Positions 23,879 to 38,285 of a stretch of DNA of 64,000 bases are shown here, one piece after another. Every line of letters begins with the position of its first letter. Positions within the stretch are counted from its first letter, which is position 1. The translations under genes were made by a program, and so were the position numbers. This stretch comes from Stomorhina lunata (taxonomy: Eukaryota > Arthropoda > Insecta > Diptera > Rhiniidae). A model generated the notes under the pieces. It did not search any database. It saw nothing but the letters and a program-made list of their open reading frames with translations, and was not told where the DNA came from. The stretch spans positions 64,739,540 through 64,803,539 of the forward strand of contig OW121743.1 of the NCBI GenBank assembly GCA_933228675.1, in the 5' to 3' direction.

Positions 23879-25320
23879 GATTAAAAGTTTCATATAATAA
23901 AAATTCCAATTATTGCTCCAGACAAAGTTTTCCTTAAAAAATATCATACAGAAATATTTCCATAGATTTAAATTTGTTTCTAATATCAATCCAATTTCTA
24001 ATATCAATCCAAGACAAGTGAAATTCCCTCTCAATCTTTTATTGTATCCTTGAAATATAAAATCTATTAAATGAATATTTAATAATTCCTCAGCCTTAAC
24101 ATTGATTAATGAATTCTATTCAATACAAAACTAAATATTGGCGTCAGCAAATGAAAGAATCTAGTCTGATCTATTGTCCTCTAAAGAAGAAAAAAAAAAC
24201 TATTGTCAAAAGTTAATGACAGTCATTACAACAGACACTGGACCAGAGAAGAAGGAAGTCAACAAAAGATTTCTTTTAATTTTTATACAATTTTCATTTA
24301 ATGAAAAAGTCTACATAACATCAGAAAGAAACTGACAGTTCGTCAAAATGAAATGATTGGAATTAAATGGCAGTTGCATGAGAGTGTTTTTAATGTAACA
24401 CAAATCAAATGTCCCAGCAGAAAATTATAGGGTTCAGAGCCCACTTTTATTTTTTTAAATGGATAATAGGTAGAACCTATAAGAAGTTAAAGAAAAACTG
24501 AGGTGATTTAACAACAGAGCCCTGTCATTAGCGACACCAAGTCTTAAATGTAAGATCTTTTAAGGTTTTGGTTTTTTTTTCAAACAATTGATACTTGCCT
24601 CTCAAACATCATACATCATTTTATGTTGTTGTTGTTGTTGTAGGTTTGTGCATTGGTTGCATGTAGTTTGAAATCATCTTTGCTCAAGTGTTACCAAAAT
24701 TGTGTCATTTAACAAAACAACATGTGCAACTCGATTTTTAAGGATTTTAATAATGATTTTCATTGTCATTGGGATTTTTTTTAATTTTTCTTTTTTTTCA
24801 GATATTGACTTTAAGATTATGCCGCCTTCTTTTTAGGGGATTAATAATACGTTTTTCTCGATGATCTTGTTGTTGCTTTTGAAAATTTTGGATTTAATTT
24901 TGTGTTTATTTTAGTTTCCTTTTTCCCTGGGTGCTTCATATGTTGGACAAGATTTGTCATTTACTGAATTGCTGTCCTTAGAGTTTAAGCCCTTTTGAGT
25001 ATAACTTGATCTCACCATTTACCTTTTTTCCATAAGAGTGAGAACTTGTATATTTAACAGGTTCTTCAGGTATTTAATAAGAGGACTCTTGTAATTTGGC
25101 TTAAAAAAAGGACAGGATTTTAATCCTGTTTGGTTTTCAAAGCAACAACACACTTATGACATATATTTTAAGCGATGTTTTCTTGCTGTTGACTTTAATT
25201 TTTAAAAATTTCGAGAAAAAATCCTTATACAAATTCAGTCAAAGTATTAATAGCCTATCAGGCATTTTAGTTACTGAAGGAATACACTGGGAAAAATAAT
25301 TGTCATAATAATTGACTTAA
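23879..25320. other. Unique-looking non-coding stretch
   Basis: No supported gene. Contains a (TGT)n run at about 24625-24641 and a duplicated TTTCTAATATCAATCCAA near 23980-24010. It could be intron or intergenic DNA. Confidence 0.3.
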
Positions 25321-25324
25321 TTTT

Positions 25325-28280
25325 TCGAAGAAGATTCATAAAAAAATTTTCGTATAAAAATTTTTATATAGAAAATTTTTTGGTATAAAAATTTTCACAA
25401 GAAAATCCTTCGCTACAAAATTTATATGTCGAAAATTTTTAGTATAAAAGTTTTTCTATATAAAATTTTTTTCTATAAAAAATTTTTCAATAGAAAATTT
25501 TAAGGTCTAAAAATTTTTCTACAGAAAACTTTTCGGATATTTTTCGTATTGTTTTTATTAAAAAATTTCTATAAAAAAAATTTTAAACCGAAAAATTTTC
25601 TACATAAAAACTTTTATACTAAAATTTTTGTTTATATACAAATTTTTATACTAAACATTTTTGTATAGAAAAATTTTTATACCGAAAAATTTTCTAACGA
25701 AAAATTTTTAATAATGAATAACGAAAAATTTTCTATAGAAAAATTTTTAATTACGAAAAATTTTCTATAGAAAAATTTTTAATAACGAAAAATTTTCTAT
25801 AGAAAAATTTTTAATAACGAAAAATTTTCTATAGAAAAATTTTTAATAACGAAAAATTTTCTATTGAAAAATTTCTAATAACGAAAAATTTTCTATAGAA
25901 AAAATTTTAATAATGAAAAATTTTCTACACAAAAATTTTTAATAGCGAAAAATTCTGTATAGAAAAATTTTTAATAACGAAAAATTTTCTATCGAAAAAT
26001 TTTTAATAACAAAAAATTTTCTATCGAAAAATTTTTAATAACAAAAAATTTTCTATAGAAAAATTTTTAATAACGAAAAATTTTCCATAGAAAAATTTTT
26101 AATTACGAAAAATTTTCTCTAGAAAAATTTTTAATAACCAAAAATTTTCTATAGAAAATTTTTTGATAACGAAAGATTTTCTATAGAAAATTGTTTAATA
26201 ACGAAAAATTTTCTATATAGGCAAATTTTTATATACGAAAAATTTTCTATAGAAAAATTGTCTAAGGAAAAATTCTTAATAAGTAAAATTTTTCTAATGA
26301 AAAAAAATTTTCTATAAAAAAATTTCTATAAAAAACTTTTTAATAACGAAAACTTTTGTATAGAAAAAATTCTAATAACGAAAAATTTTCTATAGAAAAT
26401 TTTTTAATAACGAAAAATTTTCTATAGAAAATTTTTTAATAACGAAAAATTTTCTATAGAAAATTTTTTAATAACGAAAAATTTTCTATAGAAAATTTTT
26501 TAATAACAAAAAATTTTCTATAGAAATTTTTTTAATAACGAAAAATTTTCTATAGAAAATTTTTTAATAACGAAAAATTTTCTATAGAAAATTTTTTAAT
26601 AACGAAAAATTTTCTATAGAAAATTTTTTAATAACGAAAAATTTTCTATAGAAAATTTTTTAATAACGAAAAATTTTCTATAGAAAATTTTTTAATAACG
26701 AAAAATTTTCTATAGAAAATTTTTTAATAACGAAAAATTTTCTATAGAAAATTTTTTAATAACGAAAAATTTTCTATAGAAAATTTTTTAATAACGAAAA
26801 ATTTTCTATAGAAAATTTTTTAATAACGAAAAATTTTCTATAGAAAATTTTTTAATAACGAAAAATTTTCTATAGAAAATTTTTTAATAACGAAAAATTT
26901 TCTATAGAAAATTTTTTAATAACGAAAAATTTTCTATAGAAAATTTTTTAATAACGAAAAATTTTCTATAGAAAATTTTTTAATAACGAAAAATTTTCTA
27001 TAGAAAATTTTTTAATAACGAAAAATTTTCTATAGAAAATTTTTTAATAACGAAAAATTTTCTATAGAAAATTTTTTAATAACGAAAAATTTTCTATAGA
27101 AAATTTTTTAATAACGAAAAATTTTCTATAGAAAATTTTTTAATAACGAAAAATTTTCTATAGAAAATTTTTTAATAACGAAAAATTTTCTATAGAAAAT
27201 TTTTTAATAACGAAAAATTTTCTATAGAAAATTTTTTAATAACGAAAAATTTTCTATAGAAAATTTTTTAATAACGAAAAATTTTCTATAGAAAATTTTT
27301 TAATAACGAAAAATTTTCTATAGAAAATTTTTTAATAACGAAAAATTTTCTATAGAAAATTTTTTAATAACGAAAAATTTTCTATAGAAAATTTTTTAAT
27401 AACGAAAAATTTTCTATAGAAAATTTTTTAATAACGAAAAATTTTCTATAGAAAATTTTTTAATAACGAAAAATTTTCTATAGAAAATTTTTTAATAACG
27501 AAAAATTTTCTATAGAAAATTTTTTAATAACGAAAAATTTTCTATAGAAAATTTTTTAATAACGAACAATTTTCTATAGAAAATTTTTAATAACGAACAA
27601 TTTTCTATAGAAAATTTTTAATAACGAAAAATTTTCTATAGAAAAATTTTGATACCGAAAAATTTTCTATAAAAAAATTTTTATACCCAAAAATTTTCTA
27701 AAAAAATTTGTATACCAAAAAATTTTTTTTAGAAAAATTTTTAATAACGAAAAATTTTCTATAGAAAAATTTTTATACCGAAAATGTTATATAAAAAAAT
27801 TTGTATACCCAAAAATTTTCTAAAAAAATTTGTGTACCCAAAAATTTTTTTAAAAAATTTGTATACAAAAAAATTTTTTTTTAGAAAAATTTCTATGCCA
27901 AAAAATTTTTTTTTAGAAAAATTTCTATGCCAAAAAATTTTTTTTAGAAAAATTTTTATACCAAAAAATTTTCTATAGAAAAATTTTTATACCGAAAAAT
28001 TTTCTATAGAAAAACTTTTATACCAAAAAATTTTCTATAGAAAAATTTGTATAGCGAAAAATTTTCTATATAAACATTTTTATGCCGAAAAATGTTCTAT
28101 AGAAAAAATTTTATAGCGAAAAATTTTCCATAGGAAAATTTTTATACCGAAAAATTTTCTTTAGGAAACTTTTTATACCGAAAAATTTTCTATAGGAAAA
28201 TTTTTATACCGAAAAAGCTTTTAACCGAAAAATTTATTAGTAAAAAATTTTTGTACCGAAAAACTTTATATCGGAAATTT
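25325..28280. repeat. Palindromic minisatellite array A (32-bp unit)
   Basis: Units contain the perfect palindrome AAAATTTTCTATAGAAAATTTT (extended by one A/T pair in many units) separated by the spacer TAATAACG. The period is 32 bp (AACG at 26601, 26633 and so on). From about 26390 to 27580 some 37 units are almost identical; both flanks decay gradually, with spacers such as ATACCG. It has no coding potential: the ORF at 27784-27978 is made of the repeat itself. Confidence 0.95.
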
Positions 28281-29170
28281 TTTTATATTTCGAATATTGA
28301 TTTTGTTTATCATTTCCAAAAACTAAATGTCTAGTAATTTTAGTTTTTGTTATCCAAATATGTAAGAAAACCGCTTTAGTCCTAACAAAACTGTATTTTA
28401 TATTTATTTACTCTAAATTTCATAAATTTTAACAAATCATTTAGAAAAACAAAACGAATTTTCAAAATTTAACACCTCATTCAAACAAACAGAGAGTGAT
28501 AATTATTTTCACTAAAAAAAGAAAATTTCATATTTCTTACAAAAACAAGTGTAAAAGAATAATTACAAACACTAACGAATATACAAATACAATTTTGCAC
28601 TAAAGGATCGAATCTTCGCAGAGAGGGCAATCAAAACATGAGAGAAAACAAAAAAAAAAAAAATGAAAAATCATAATATAAATACAAATAAAAAAATATT
28701 TTAAACAAAAGAAAAATCTATGAAAATTTATGAAACCACAAAAACGTTAACCAAACATTGAGATAACAGATCCAAGATCAAATAATGTCCTTTCAATACA
28801 AGACAAATACAAACATTCACTTGCACAAACTCACAAATAGTTTCCACAAAAAAGGACACTTGAAGCCTAAATTTAAAGAAAATAGCAGCAGGACCAACCA
28901 CTTCAAATGCGAAAACAATTAAATGAAAGTGGAAAAAAACACTTGTTGTCAAACACGGTCATGACATTTCGAATTTCGAACAAAAAGGAAAAAAAGGACA
29001 ATTACAACAAAAAATACAAAGACATGCGAAACAAATCTTGTCAAGTGCAACCAAATTCGTATACGAAAAAAGAAAATAAAAGGACAAAATTGGATTTAGT
29101 TTTCAGAGTGACAAAGCCATAACACTTGTTCAACTCAAGTCATTGAAGGGAATTACACCGAGAGAAAATA
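28281..29170. other. Spacer between arrays A and B
   Basis: About 900 bases of non-repetitive, A-rich DNA. Overlapping ORFs at 28728-29122 on both strands lack any domain. I see no gene. Confidence 0.3.
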
Positions 29171-31745
29171 TTTATAAAGAAATATTAAATTGAAAAAAAT
29201 TATGCAAAACATTTTTCTTCAGAGATTTTTTTTATAAAGAGAAATTTTGTATGTATTTTCTATAGAAACATTTTTAATAAATTTTTTTTGACATTTTTTT
29301 ACATCGAAAAATTTACTATAAAAAAATGTTTATATCTAAAAATTTTCGAAGCAAAATTTTTATATCGAAATATTTTCTATAGAAAAATTTGTATATCAAA
29401 AAATCGAAAAATTTTCTATAAAAAAAAATTTTTATTAACGAAAAATTTTCTATAGAAAAATTTTTATTAACGAAAAATTTTCTATAGAAAAATTTTTATT
29501 AACGAAAAATTTTCTATAGAAAAATTTTTATTAATGAAAAATTTTCTATAGAAAAATTTTTATTAACGAAAAATTTTCTATAGAAAAATTTTTATTAACG
29601 AAAAATTTTCTATAGAAAAATTTTTATTAACGAAAAATTTTCTATAGAAAAATTTTTATTAACGAAAAATTTTCTATAGAAAAATTTTTATTAACGAAAA
29701 ATTTTCTATAGAAAAATTTTTATTAACGAAAAATTTTCTATAGAAAAATTTTTATTAATGAAAAATTTTCTATAGAAAAATTTTTATTAACGAAAAATTT
29801 TTATTATCGAAAAATTTTCTATAGAAAAATTTTTGGTTACGAAAAATTTTCTATAGAAAAATTTTTGGTTACAAAAAATTTTCTATAGAAAAATTTTTGG
29901 TTACAAAAAATTTTCTATAGAAAATTTTTTATATCGAAAAATTTTCTATAGAAAATTTTTTATATCGAAAAATTTTCTATAGAAAATTTTTTATATCGAA
30001 AAACTTTCTATAGAAAATTTTTTATATCGAAAAATTTTCTATAGAAAATTTTTTATATCGAAAAATTTTCTATAGAAAATTTTTTATATCGAAAAATTTT
30101 CTATAGAAAATTTTTTATATCGAAAAATTTTCTATAGAAAATTTTTTATATCGAAAAATTTTCTATAGAAAATTTTTTATATCGAAAAATTTTCTATAGA
30201 AAATTTTTTATATCGAAAAATTTTGTATAGAAAATTTTTTATATCGAAAATTTTCTAAAGAAAACTTTTTAAAACGAAAAATTTTCTATAGAAAATTTTT
30301 TATATCGAAAAATTTTCTATAGAAAATTTTTTATATCGAAAAATTTTCTATAGAAAATTTTTTATATCGAAAAATTTTCTGTAGAAAATTTTTTATATCG
30401 AAAAATTTTCTATAGAAAATTTTTTATATCGAAAAATTTTCTAAAGAAAATTTTTTATATCGAAAAATTTTCTATAGAAAATTTTTTATATCGAAAAATT
30501 TTCTATAGAAAATTTTTTATATCGAAAAATTTTCTATAGAAAATTTTTTATATCAAAAAATTTTCTGTAGAAAATTTTTTATATCGAAAAATTTTCTATA
30601 GAAAATTTTTTATATCGAAAAATTTTCTATAGAAAATTTTTTATATCGAAAAATTTTCTATAGAAAATTTTTTATATCGAAAAATTTTCTATAGAAAATT
30701 TTTTATATCGAAAAATTTTCTGTAGAAAATTTTTTATATCGAAAAATTTTTTATAGAAAATTTTTTTAAGGAAAATTTTCTATAGAAAATATTTTTATAT
30801 TGAAAAATTTTTTATAGAAAATTTTTTATATCGAAAAATTTTCTATAGAAAATTTTTAATAACGAAAAATTTTCTATAGAAAATTTTTTATATCGAAAAA
30901 TTTTCTATAGAAAATTTTTATATCGAAAAATTTTCTATAGAAAATTTTTTATATCGAAAAATTTTCTATAGAAAATTTTTTATATCGAAAAATTTTCTAT
31001 AGAAAATTATTTATATCGAAAAATTTTCTATAGAAAATTTTTTATATTGAAAAATTTTCTAAAGAAAATTTTATACACTGAAAAATTTTCTATCAAAATT
31101 TTTTACATTGAAAAATGTTCTATCTTTATATCGAAAAATTGTTATATACAAAATTTTTATATCGAAAATTTTCTATAAAAAATTTTTATATCGAAAAATT
31201 TTCTATAAAAAATTTTTGTTCGAAAAATTTTTTAAGGAAAATTTTTTATATCGAAAAATTTTTTATTGGAAATTTTTTATTTCTATTTTTATATCGAAAA
31301 ATTTGTATATATAAATTTTTTATATCGAAAATTTTCTATAAAAAATTTTTATATCGAAAAATTTTCTATAAAAAATTTTTGTTCGAAAAATTTTTTAAGG
31401 AAAATTTTTTATTGGAAATTTTTTATTTCTATTTTTATATCGAAAAATTTTTATATACAAATTTTTTATATCGAAAATATTCTATAAAAAATTTTTATAT
31501 CGAAAAATTTTCTATAAAAGATTTTTGTATCGAAGAATTTTTTATATCGAAAAATTTTTTATTGGAAATTTTTTATTTCTGAAATTTTTCAATAGAAAAT
31601 TTTTTGTATCGAAAAATTTTCTATGGAGAGTTTTTATATAGAAAACTATTCTATAGAAATTTTTATATAGAAAAATTTGTTATACAAATTTTTATAACGA
31701 AAAATTTTCTATAGACAAATTTTTTGACAAATTTTACTATAGGAA
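29171..31745. repeat. Palindromic minisatellite array B (31-32-bp units)
   Basis: The core TTTTCTATAGAAAA recurs with three successive spacers: TATTAACG (32 bp, about 29420-29800), GGTTAC (about 29830-29900), then TATATCG (31 bp, about 29925-31070; TATCG at 29963 and 29994). At 31110-31580 three longer units of about 150 bp (TTTCTATTTTTATATCG followed by GTTCGAAAAATTTTTTAAGG) form a small higher-order repeat, which yields spurious Tyr/Phe/Lys-rich ORFs. Confidence 0.93.
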
Positions 31746-33990
31746 AAATTATTTGTCTGGTTTGAATTTTTGAAAAGACTTAAATTTCAAACAGGGATCT
31801 TTAAAATAGATTTTATTGTAAAAACCCCCTTGAACAGTCCCATATTATTATCAGACTTATAAACGCTACATCCATACCACACTTGACGTCTATTTGTCTA
31901 GCAGCGACTGACTAACTATAAAATTATGAAAAGGAAGCCGTCATATTTTCCTTCAATCCTAAGAAAACATGCTCTGGAACCAATGACAAGCTTTTGACAT
32001 TTTCAATGGCATTTGCATAAAATCCCTTTTTTCAAACCAAAACTTCTTCCTGTGCTCAAACAAATTATTTATTATATTAGGAAAAGGGTGGCACAAAACA
32101 CTCGAATTCAAATTGAAAGCGAAAACATATAGTTTGTGTCGTTGTTCTTGTTGTTGTTGCTATAGAATACTAATTATGGTAAATTTTGTAAAACGTCATT
32201 CATTAGTTGTTGTTATGACGAAAAAAATATGAAAATATTGAAAAAAAATATTATATTCAAAATTACCCTTATTTTTAAAGAAAACAACACATGAAGTAGA
32301 AGGTCCTTGTTTGTACAGATTTTTGAAATTGTTTGATGGATCAAGACTCAAATGTTAAGAAAAGGGTAAAGTATGAGATTAGTTGAGAGCTGCTTTAAAT
32401 ATGTCTTATTTTGTAAAGGATATTTATTAAAATTGATATTTAAAGTAATTGAAGCTTTGTGTAGTATTTAAGTCCTCCGCTTCTTATTAAACTATAAGGC
32501 GGTTTCTTTTTGTACCCTACATAAACCATAAGCATATATCTAATCTTTTTAATGCTTGTATTATTGTTTGTGTCACTGCTGGCATATGTAGCTCAGAAAT
32601 ATTGCCCTGACCAAAGACTTTATAATATAAAGATGTTGCACTTTCATACATTGATATGCCTTATGGTCCTTTTGATAAGTCCAATAAAAAAACAGTGTAC
32701 GGCCTTTACTCTTAATCGGAAACTACTAATGGAAACGATTCTCCAATGAGAAAAAGCTAAGGCACATTCACGTGTTCATGAAATATATTATAGAGTCTTT
32801 AGTATGACCCTAATCTGTCTTATTTGTCTAAAAATAATGAATATTTCCTATGAGAGGATAAATTTACCCCACTCTGATTACGTTTTTTCTGTCCAAGCTC
32901 GATAAGAATATTTTTTTTATCAAGCTTAATTCGTCTAGAGGTAGATATTGAAGTTATAATCATAATCATAAATGAAAACCTTTTCGTTACTCGTACTCCA
33001 AAAAAAAAAACAAACCAAAATGCATACTAAAATTGAATGGTCAAATTCGAAAAGGTCACACATACGTTTTTTAGCAAAAATCAGTCTCACATGCTTTCCC
33101 TAGGGTAAGCAAAATACCAAATCAGAGAGACGTTCAAAAAAATTTGTTTAATTAACTATTAGTGTAGGGTATATTATAATTATACTTGATCGACTATACT
33201 TTCTCGTTTATTAATAATTTGTCCTTATTTGAGATGGTTCCGAAGCTATCTCTAATAAGAATTGTAAACTGGTGGTAGTTAGAAGGACAATGCTGAAAAC
33301 TTACTCTAGTTCATAATTCATAATTTCTAATCCTTATAAATGATATTGGCTCCAAAAATTATTGTTAATAATGTAGCTAAAGAAGATGATGTTGCTGTTG
33401 TCATTGTCCTTAATGAAATCTGAATCATGTTGCTTATATACACACACTTATGTACATAAATGCGTATGTTTAAATAATAATCTTTGTACATTTTCATTAA
33501 AAAAATCCCTATTGACATGTGAATTTCTGTTTAAGGGCACCCCTTCACCGGTTTTTGTATCTCCTTTCCAGCTTGTTTTTGCACAGATTTTCATTTTATT
33601 CTTTAGTGGTTGTTTCCTATACTCTCACAATATGATTCCTAGTATGTGAGTCTGCCACCAACCATTCATAATGCTTTTGAGAAGCAACAAAAAAAACTTT
33701 TCAATGACAACATTCATTATGCAAAAATTGTTTATAATGAGCATCAGCAACAAACAACCACATTTGCAAACGCACAAATACAAACACACTCATTCGCTCA
33801 CATCCTTTTTTATAACACAAAAGTGATATGAGAGGTTTTTTAAAGGACATCATTATTGTTATTGCGGAAACAGCCACACCCCCCGCAACTAATTCATGTA
33901 AAATTATGAAACGAAGAGTGTGGGATTTTAATTATTTGAAGGCGAAAGGGGAATTATTAATTTGGAAGAAGCCAGACTATGGAGGGCCTA
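31746..33990. other. Unique-looking non-coding stretch
   Basis: Over 2 kb without recognised repeats. It holds several ORFs of 60-87 codons (for example 33386-33649), none with a domain, signal or partner that would support a gene. Around 33165-33215, GTGTAGGGTATATTATAATT and CTTGATCGACTATACTTTCT resemble a worn interspersed-repeat terminus. Confidence 0.3.
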
Positions 33991-36900
33991 TTCGTTATGG
34001 AAAATTTTCTATGTAAAAAATTTTTTGTAACAAAAATTTTCTATAGAAAAATTTGTTATAACAACAAAATTTTTAAAGAAATTTTTTTTTAACAAAAAAT
34101 TTTTATAGAAATATTTTTAATTATAAAAAATTTTCTAAAGAAAAATTTTTACAACAAAATATTTTCTGTAGAAAAAATTTTTATAACAAAAAAATTTCTA
34201 TAGAAACATTTTTTATAACAAAAAATTTTCTAGAGAAAAGTTTTTTATAACAAAAAATTTTCTAGAGAAAAGTTTTTTATAACAAAAAATTTTCTAAAGA
34301 AAAATCTTTTATAACAAAAAATTTTCTAAAGAAAATTTTTTTATAACAACAAATTTTCTAAAGAAAAATTTTTTATAACAAAACATTTTCTAAAGAAAAA
34401 TGTTTTATAACAAAAAATTTTCTAAAGAAAAATTTTTTATAACAAAAGATTTTCTAAAGAAAAATTTTTTATAACAAAAATTTTCAAAAGAAAAATTTTT
34501 TATAACAACAAATTTTCTATAGAAAAAATTTTTATAAACAAAAATTGACTAATAGTTTTAATACAATTACAAATTTTATTCGGAACACTCATTATAATAA
34601 AATTCGGTTCTATGAAAAAATTTTAAATAGAAAAAGTTTCGTTACCAAAAAATTTTCTTACAAAAAGTTTTTCAACAGAAAAATTTTCGTTACAATAATT
34701 TTTGAAAAAACAATTTTCGTTACACAAAAAATTTCTACAGAAAAAATTTCGCATCGAAAATTTCTTTTAGAAACATTTGCTATAAAAAATTTCTTATAGA
34801 AAAATTTTCTATAGAAAAAATTTCATATATAAAATGTTTCTGTAGAAAAAATTTCTTATAGAAAATTGTTCTACAGAAAATAATTGCTTATAGAAAATTT
34901 TTCTATAGAAATAATTTCTTATGAAAAATTTTTCTATAAAAAAATTTCTTATAGAAAATTTTTCAATAGAAAAAATTCCTTATAGAAAATTTTTCAATAG
35001 AAAAAATTCCTTATAGAAAATTTTTCTATGGAAAAAATTTCTTATAGAAAATTTTTCTATGGAAAAAATTTCTTATAGAAAATTTTTCTATGGAAAAAAT
35101 TTCTTATAGAAAATTTTTCTATGGAAAAAATTTCTTATAGAAAATTTTTCTATGGAAAAAATTTCTTTTAGAATTTTTTTCTAATGAAAAAATTTCGTTT
35201 AGAGTTTTTTTCTATAGAAAAATTTCTTATAGAATTTTATAATATAGAAAAATTTCTTGTAAAATTTTTTTTCTATAGAAAAAATTTCTGATAGAATTTT
35301 TTTTAGAAAAAATTTCATATGGAATTTTTTTCTATAGAAATAATTTCTTATAGAATTTTTTTTCTATAGAAAAAATTTTTTATAAAATATTTTTCCATAG
35401 AAAAAATTTCTTATAGAATTTTTTTCTATAGAAAACATTTTTTATAGAATATTTTTCTATAGAAAAAATTTCTTATAGAATTTTTTTCTATAGAAAAAAT
35501 TTCTTATAGAATTTTTTTCTATAGAAAAAATTTCTTATAGAATTTTTTTCTATAGAAAAAATTTGTTATAGAATTTTTTTCTATAGAAAAAATTTCTTAT
35601 AGAATTTTTTTCTATAGAAAACATTTCTTATAGAATTTTTTTGTATAGAAAACATTTCTTATAGAAAATTTTTCTATAGAAATAATTTTTTATGGAAAAT
35701 TTTTCTATAAAAAAATTTCTTATAGAAAATTTTTCAATAGAAAAATTTCTTATAGAAAATTTTTCTATAGAAAAAATTTCTAATAGAAAATTTTTCTATG
35801 GAAAATATTTCTTATAGGAAATTTTTTTATGGAAAAAATTTCTTATAGAAAATTTTTCTATGGAAAAAATTTCTTATAGGAAATTTTTCTATGGAAAAAA
35901 TTTCTTATAGAAAATTTTTCTATGGAAAAAAATTCTTATAGAATTTTTTTCTAATGAAAAAATTTCGTTTAGAGTTTTTAATATAGAAAAATTTCTTATA
36001 GAATTTTTTAATATAGAAAAATTACTTGTAAAATTTTTTTCTATAGAAAAAATTTCTGATAGAATTTTTTTTTAGAAAAAATTTCATATGGAATTTTTTT
36101 CTATAGAAAAAATTTCTTATAGAATTTTTTTTATAGAAAAAATTTCTTATAGAATTCTTTCTATAGAAAAAATTTCTTATAGAATCCTTTCTATAGAAAT
36201 AATTTCTTATAGAATTTTTTTCTATAGAAAAAATTTCTTATAGAATTTTTCTCTATAGAAAAAATTTCTTATAGAATTTTTTTCTATAGAAAAAATTTCT
36301 TATATATTTTTTTTATAGAAAAAATTTCTTATAGATTTTTTTCTGTAGAAAAAATTTCTTATAGAATTTTTTTCTATAGAAAAAATTTCTTATAGAATTT
36401 TTTTCTATAGAAAAAATTTCCTATAGAATTTTTTTTATAGAAAACATTTCTTATAGAATTTTTTTCTATAGAAAACATTTCTTATAGAATTTTTTTCTAT
36501 AGAAAAAATTTCTTATAAAATTTTTTTCTATAGAAAAAATTTCTCATAGAATTTGTTTATATAGAAAAAATTTCTCATAGAATTTGTTTATGTAGAAAAA
36601 ATTTCTTATAGAAATTTTTTTCTATAGAAAAAATTTCTCATAGAATTTGTTTATATAGAAAAAATTTCTTATAGAATTTTTTTCTATAGAAAAAATTTCT
36701 CATAGAAAAAATTTCTTATAAAAAAATTTTCTATAGAAAAAAAAATTCTTTTAGAAAAAGTTTCTTATAGCAAATTTTTCTATAGAAAATATTTCTTATA
36801 GAAAATTTTTCTATAGAAAAGATTTCTTATAGAAAAGTTCTTTTAGAAAATTATATTTTCTATTGAAAAAATTTCTAATAGAATTTTTTTTCTATAGAAA

Positions 36901-38285
36901 AAACATTCTTATAATTTTTTTTTTCTACAAAAAAAATTTCTTATTGAATATTTTTTAATTAAAAAAATTGTATGAAAAAATTTTCTATAGAAAAAATGAC
37001 TTATAGCTAATTTTTCTATAAAAAAATTTTTATAGAAAAATTTTCTATAGAAAAATTTCTTAAAGAAAAAAAATGTTATAAAAAATTTTGCTATAAATAA
37101 ATTTCTTATAGAATATTTTTCTATAAAAAAAATTCTTATAGAAAATTTTTCTATAGAAAAAATTTCTTATAGAATTTTTTTCTATAGAAAAAATTTCTCA
37201 TAGAAAAAATTTCTTATAAAAAAATTTTCTATAGAAAAAAAAATTCTTTTAGAAAAAGTTTCTTATAGCAAATTTTTCTATAGAAAATATTTCTTATAGA
37301 AAATTTTTCTATAGAAAAGATTTCTTATAGAAAAGTTCTTTTAGAAAATTATATTTTCTATTGAAAAAATTTCTAATAGAATTTTTTTTCTATAGAAAAA
37401 ACATTCTTATAATTTTTTTTTTCTACAAAAAAAATTTCTTATTGAATATTTTTTAATTAAAAAAATTGTATGAAAAAATTTTCTATAGAAAAAATGACTT
37501 ATAGCTAATTTTTCTATAAAAAAATTTTTATAGAAAAATTTTCTATAGAAAAATTTCTTAAAGAAAAAAAATGTTATAAAAAATTTTGCTATAAATAAAT
37601 TTCTTATAGAATATTTTTCTATAAAAAAAATTCTTATAGAAAATTTTTCTATAGAAAAAAGTTCTTATAGATAATTTTTCTATAGATAAATTTTTTATAA
37701 TGATTTTTTTATAATTAATAGACAAAATTTCATGTAGAACATTTTTCTATAGAAAAAAATTCTTATGAAATATTTTCTACAGAAAAAAATTCTTATAGAA
37801 AGTTTTTCTTCAGAAAAAAATTCTTATAGAAAATTTGTCCATATGAAAAATTTTTCTATAAAAAATATTTCTGAAAGAATTTAATTTATATAATTAATTT
37901 TAATTTTTTTTTCTAAAGAAATGTTTACTATAGAAAAATTTGCTATAAGATTTTTTTTATATCTTTTCATAGAAAAATTTTAAATTTTTCCAACAAAGTT
38001 TTCTATAAGAAATTTTTTCAGTAGAAAAATTATCTCAAAGTAATTTTTTTCTATAGAAAAATTTTTTATAAGAAATTGTTTCGATACAAAAATTTGCTAT
38101 AATTTTTTTTTTTTTTTTTTATTGAATAATCTTTTCATAGAAAAATTTTAAATTTTTTATATAAAAAATTTATAAAAAATTTTTTTTATAGAAAAAATTT
38201 TGTATAGAAAATTATTCTTTGGAAAAAATTTGATGTAGAATTTTTTTTTTATTTTTTATAGAAAAAGCAAATTTAATAAAATTTG
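33991..38285. repeat. Minisatellite array C (31-bp unit), longest in the window
   Basis: It opens with TATAACAAAAAATTTTCTA-type units (34000-34520). The main part has 31-bp units of the form AAAATTTCTTATAGAATTTT then TTTCTATAGAA (TTCTTATAG at 35470 and 35501). The central TTTTCTATAGAAAA palindrome is shared with arrays A and B. A 498-bp block is duplicated at 36661-37656. The array ends next to GGGTATATAAGATTC, a fragment of the DINE-1-like terminus seen at 23830. Confidence 0.93.
36661..37656. repeat. 498-bp tandem duplication inside array C
   Basis: The irregular run starting AAAATTTCTTATAGAATTTT at 36661 is repeated from 37159, with CATAGAAAAAATTTC at 36701 and 37199. By eye the two copies show no difference, including unusual words such as GAAAATTATATTTTC and AAATGACTTATAGC. 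Confidence 0.85.

Noticed and set aside
26390..31070. CRISPR-like regular array of 31-32-bp palindromic units
   Set aside because: Units are contiguous with constant 7-8-base spacers, there are no unique spacers and no cas genes, and the genome is eukaryotic. It is a minisatellite.
31108..31582. 155-codon Tyr/Phe/Lys-rich ORF and overlapping ORFs
   Set aside because: Product of the 31-bp minisatellite and its higher-order repeat; open by composition only.
33386..33649. 87-codon hydrophobic ORF as a small membrane protein
   Set aside because: Hydrophobicity follows from T-rich DNA; no signal, domain or conservation evidence is available.
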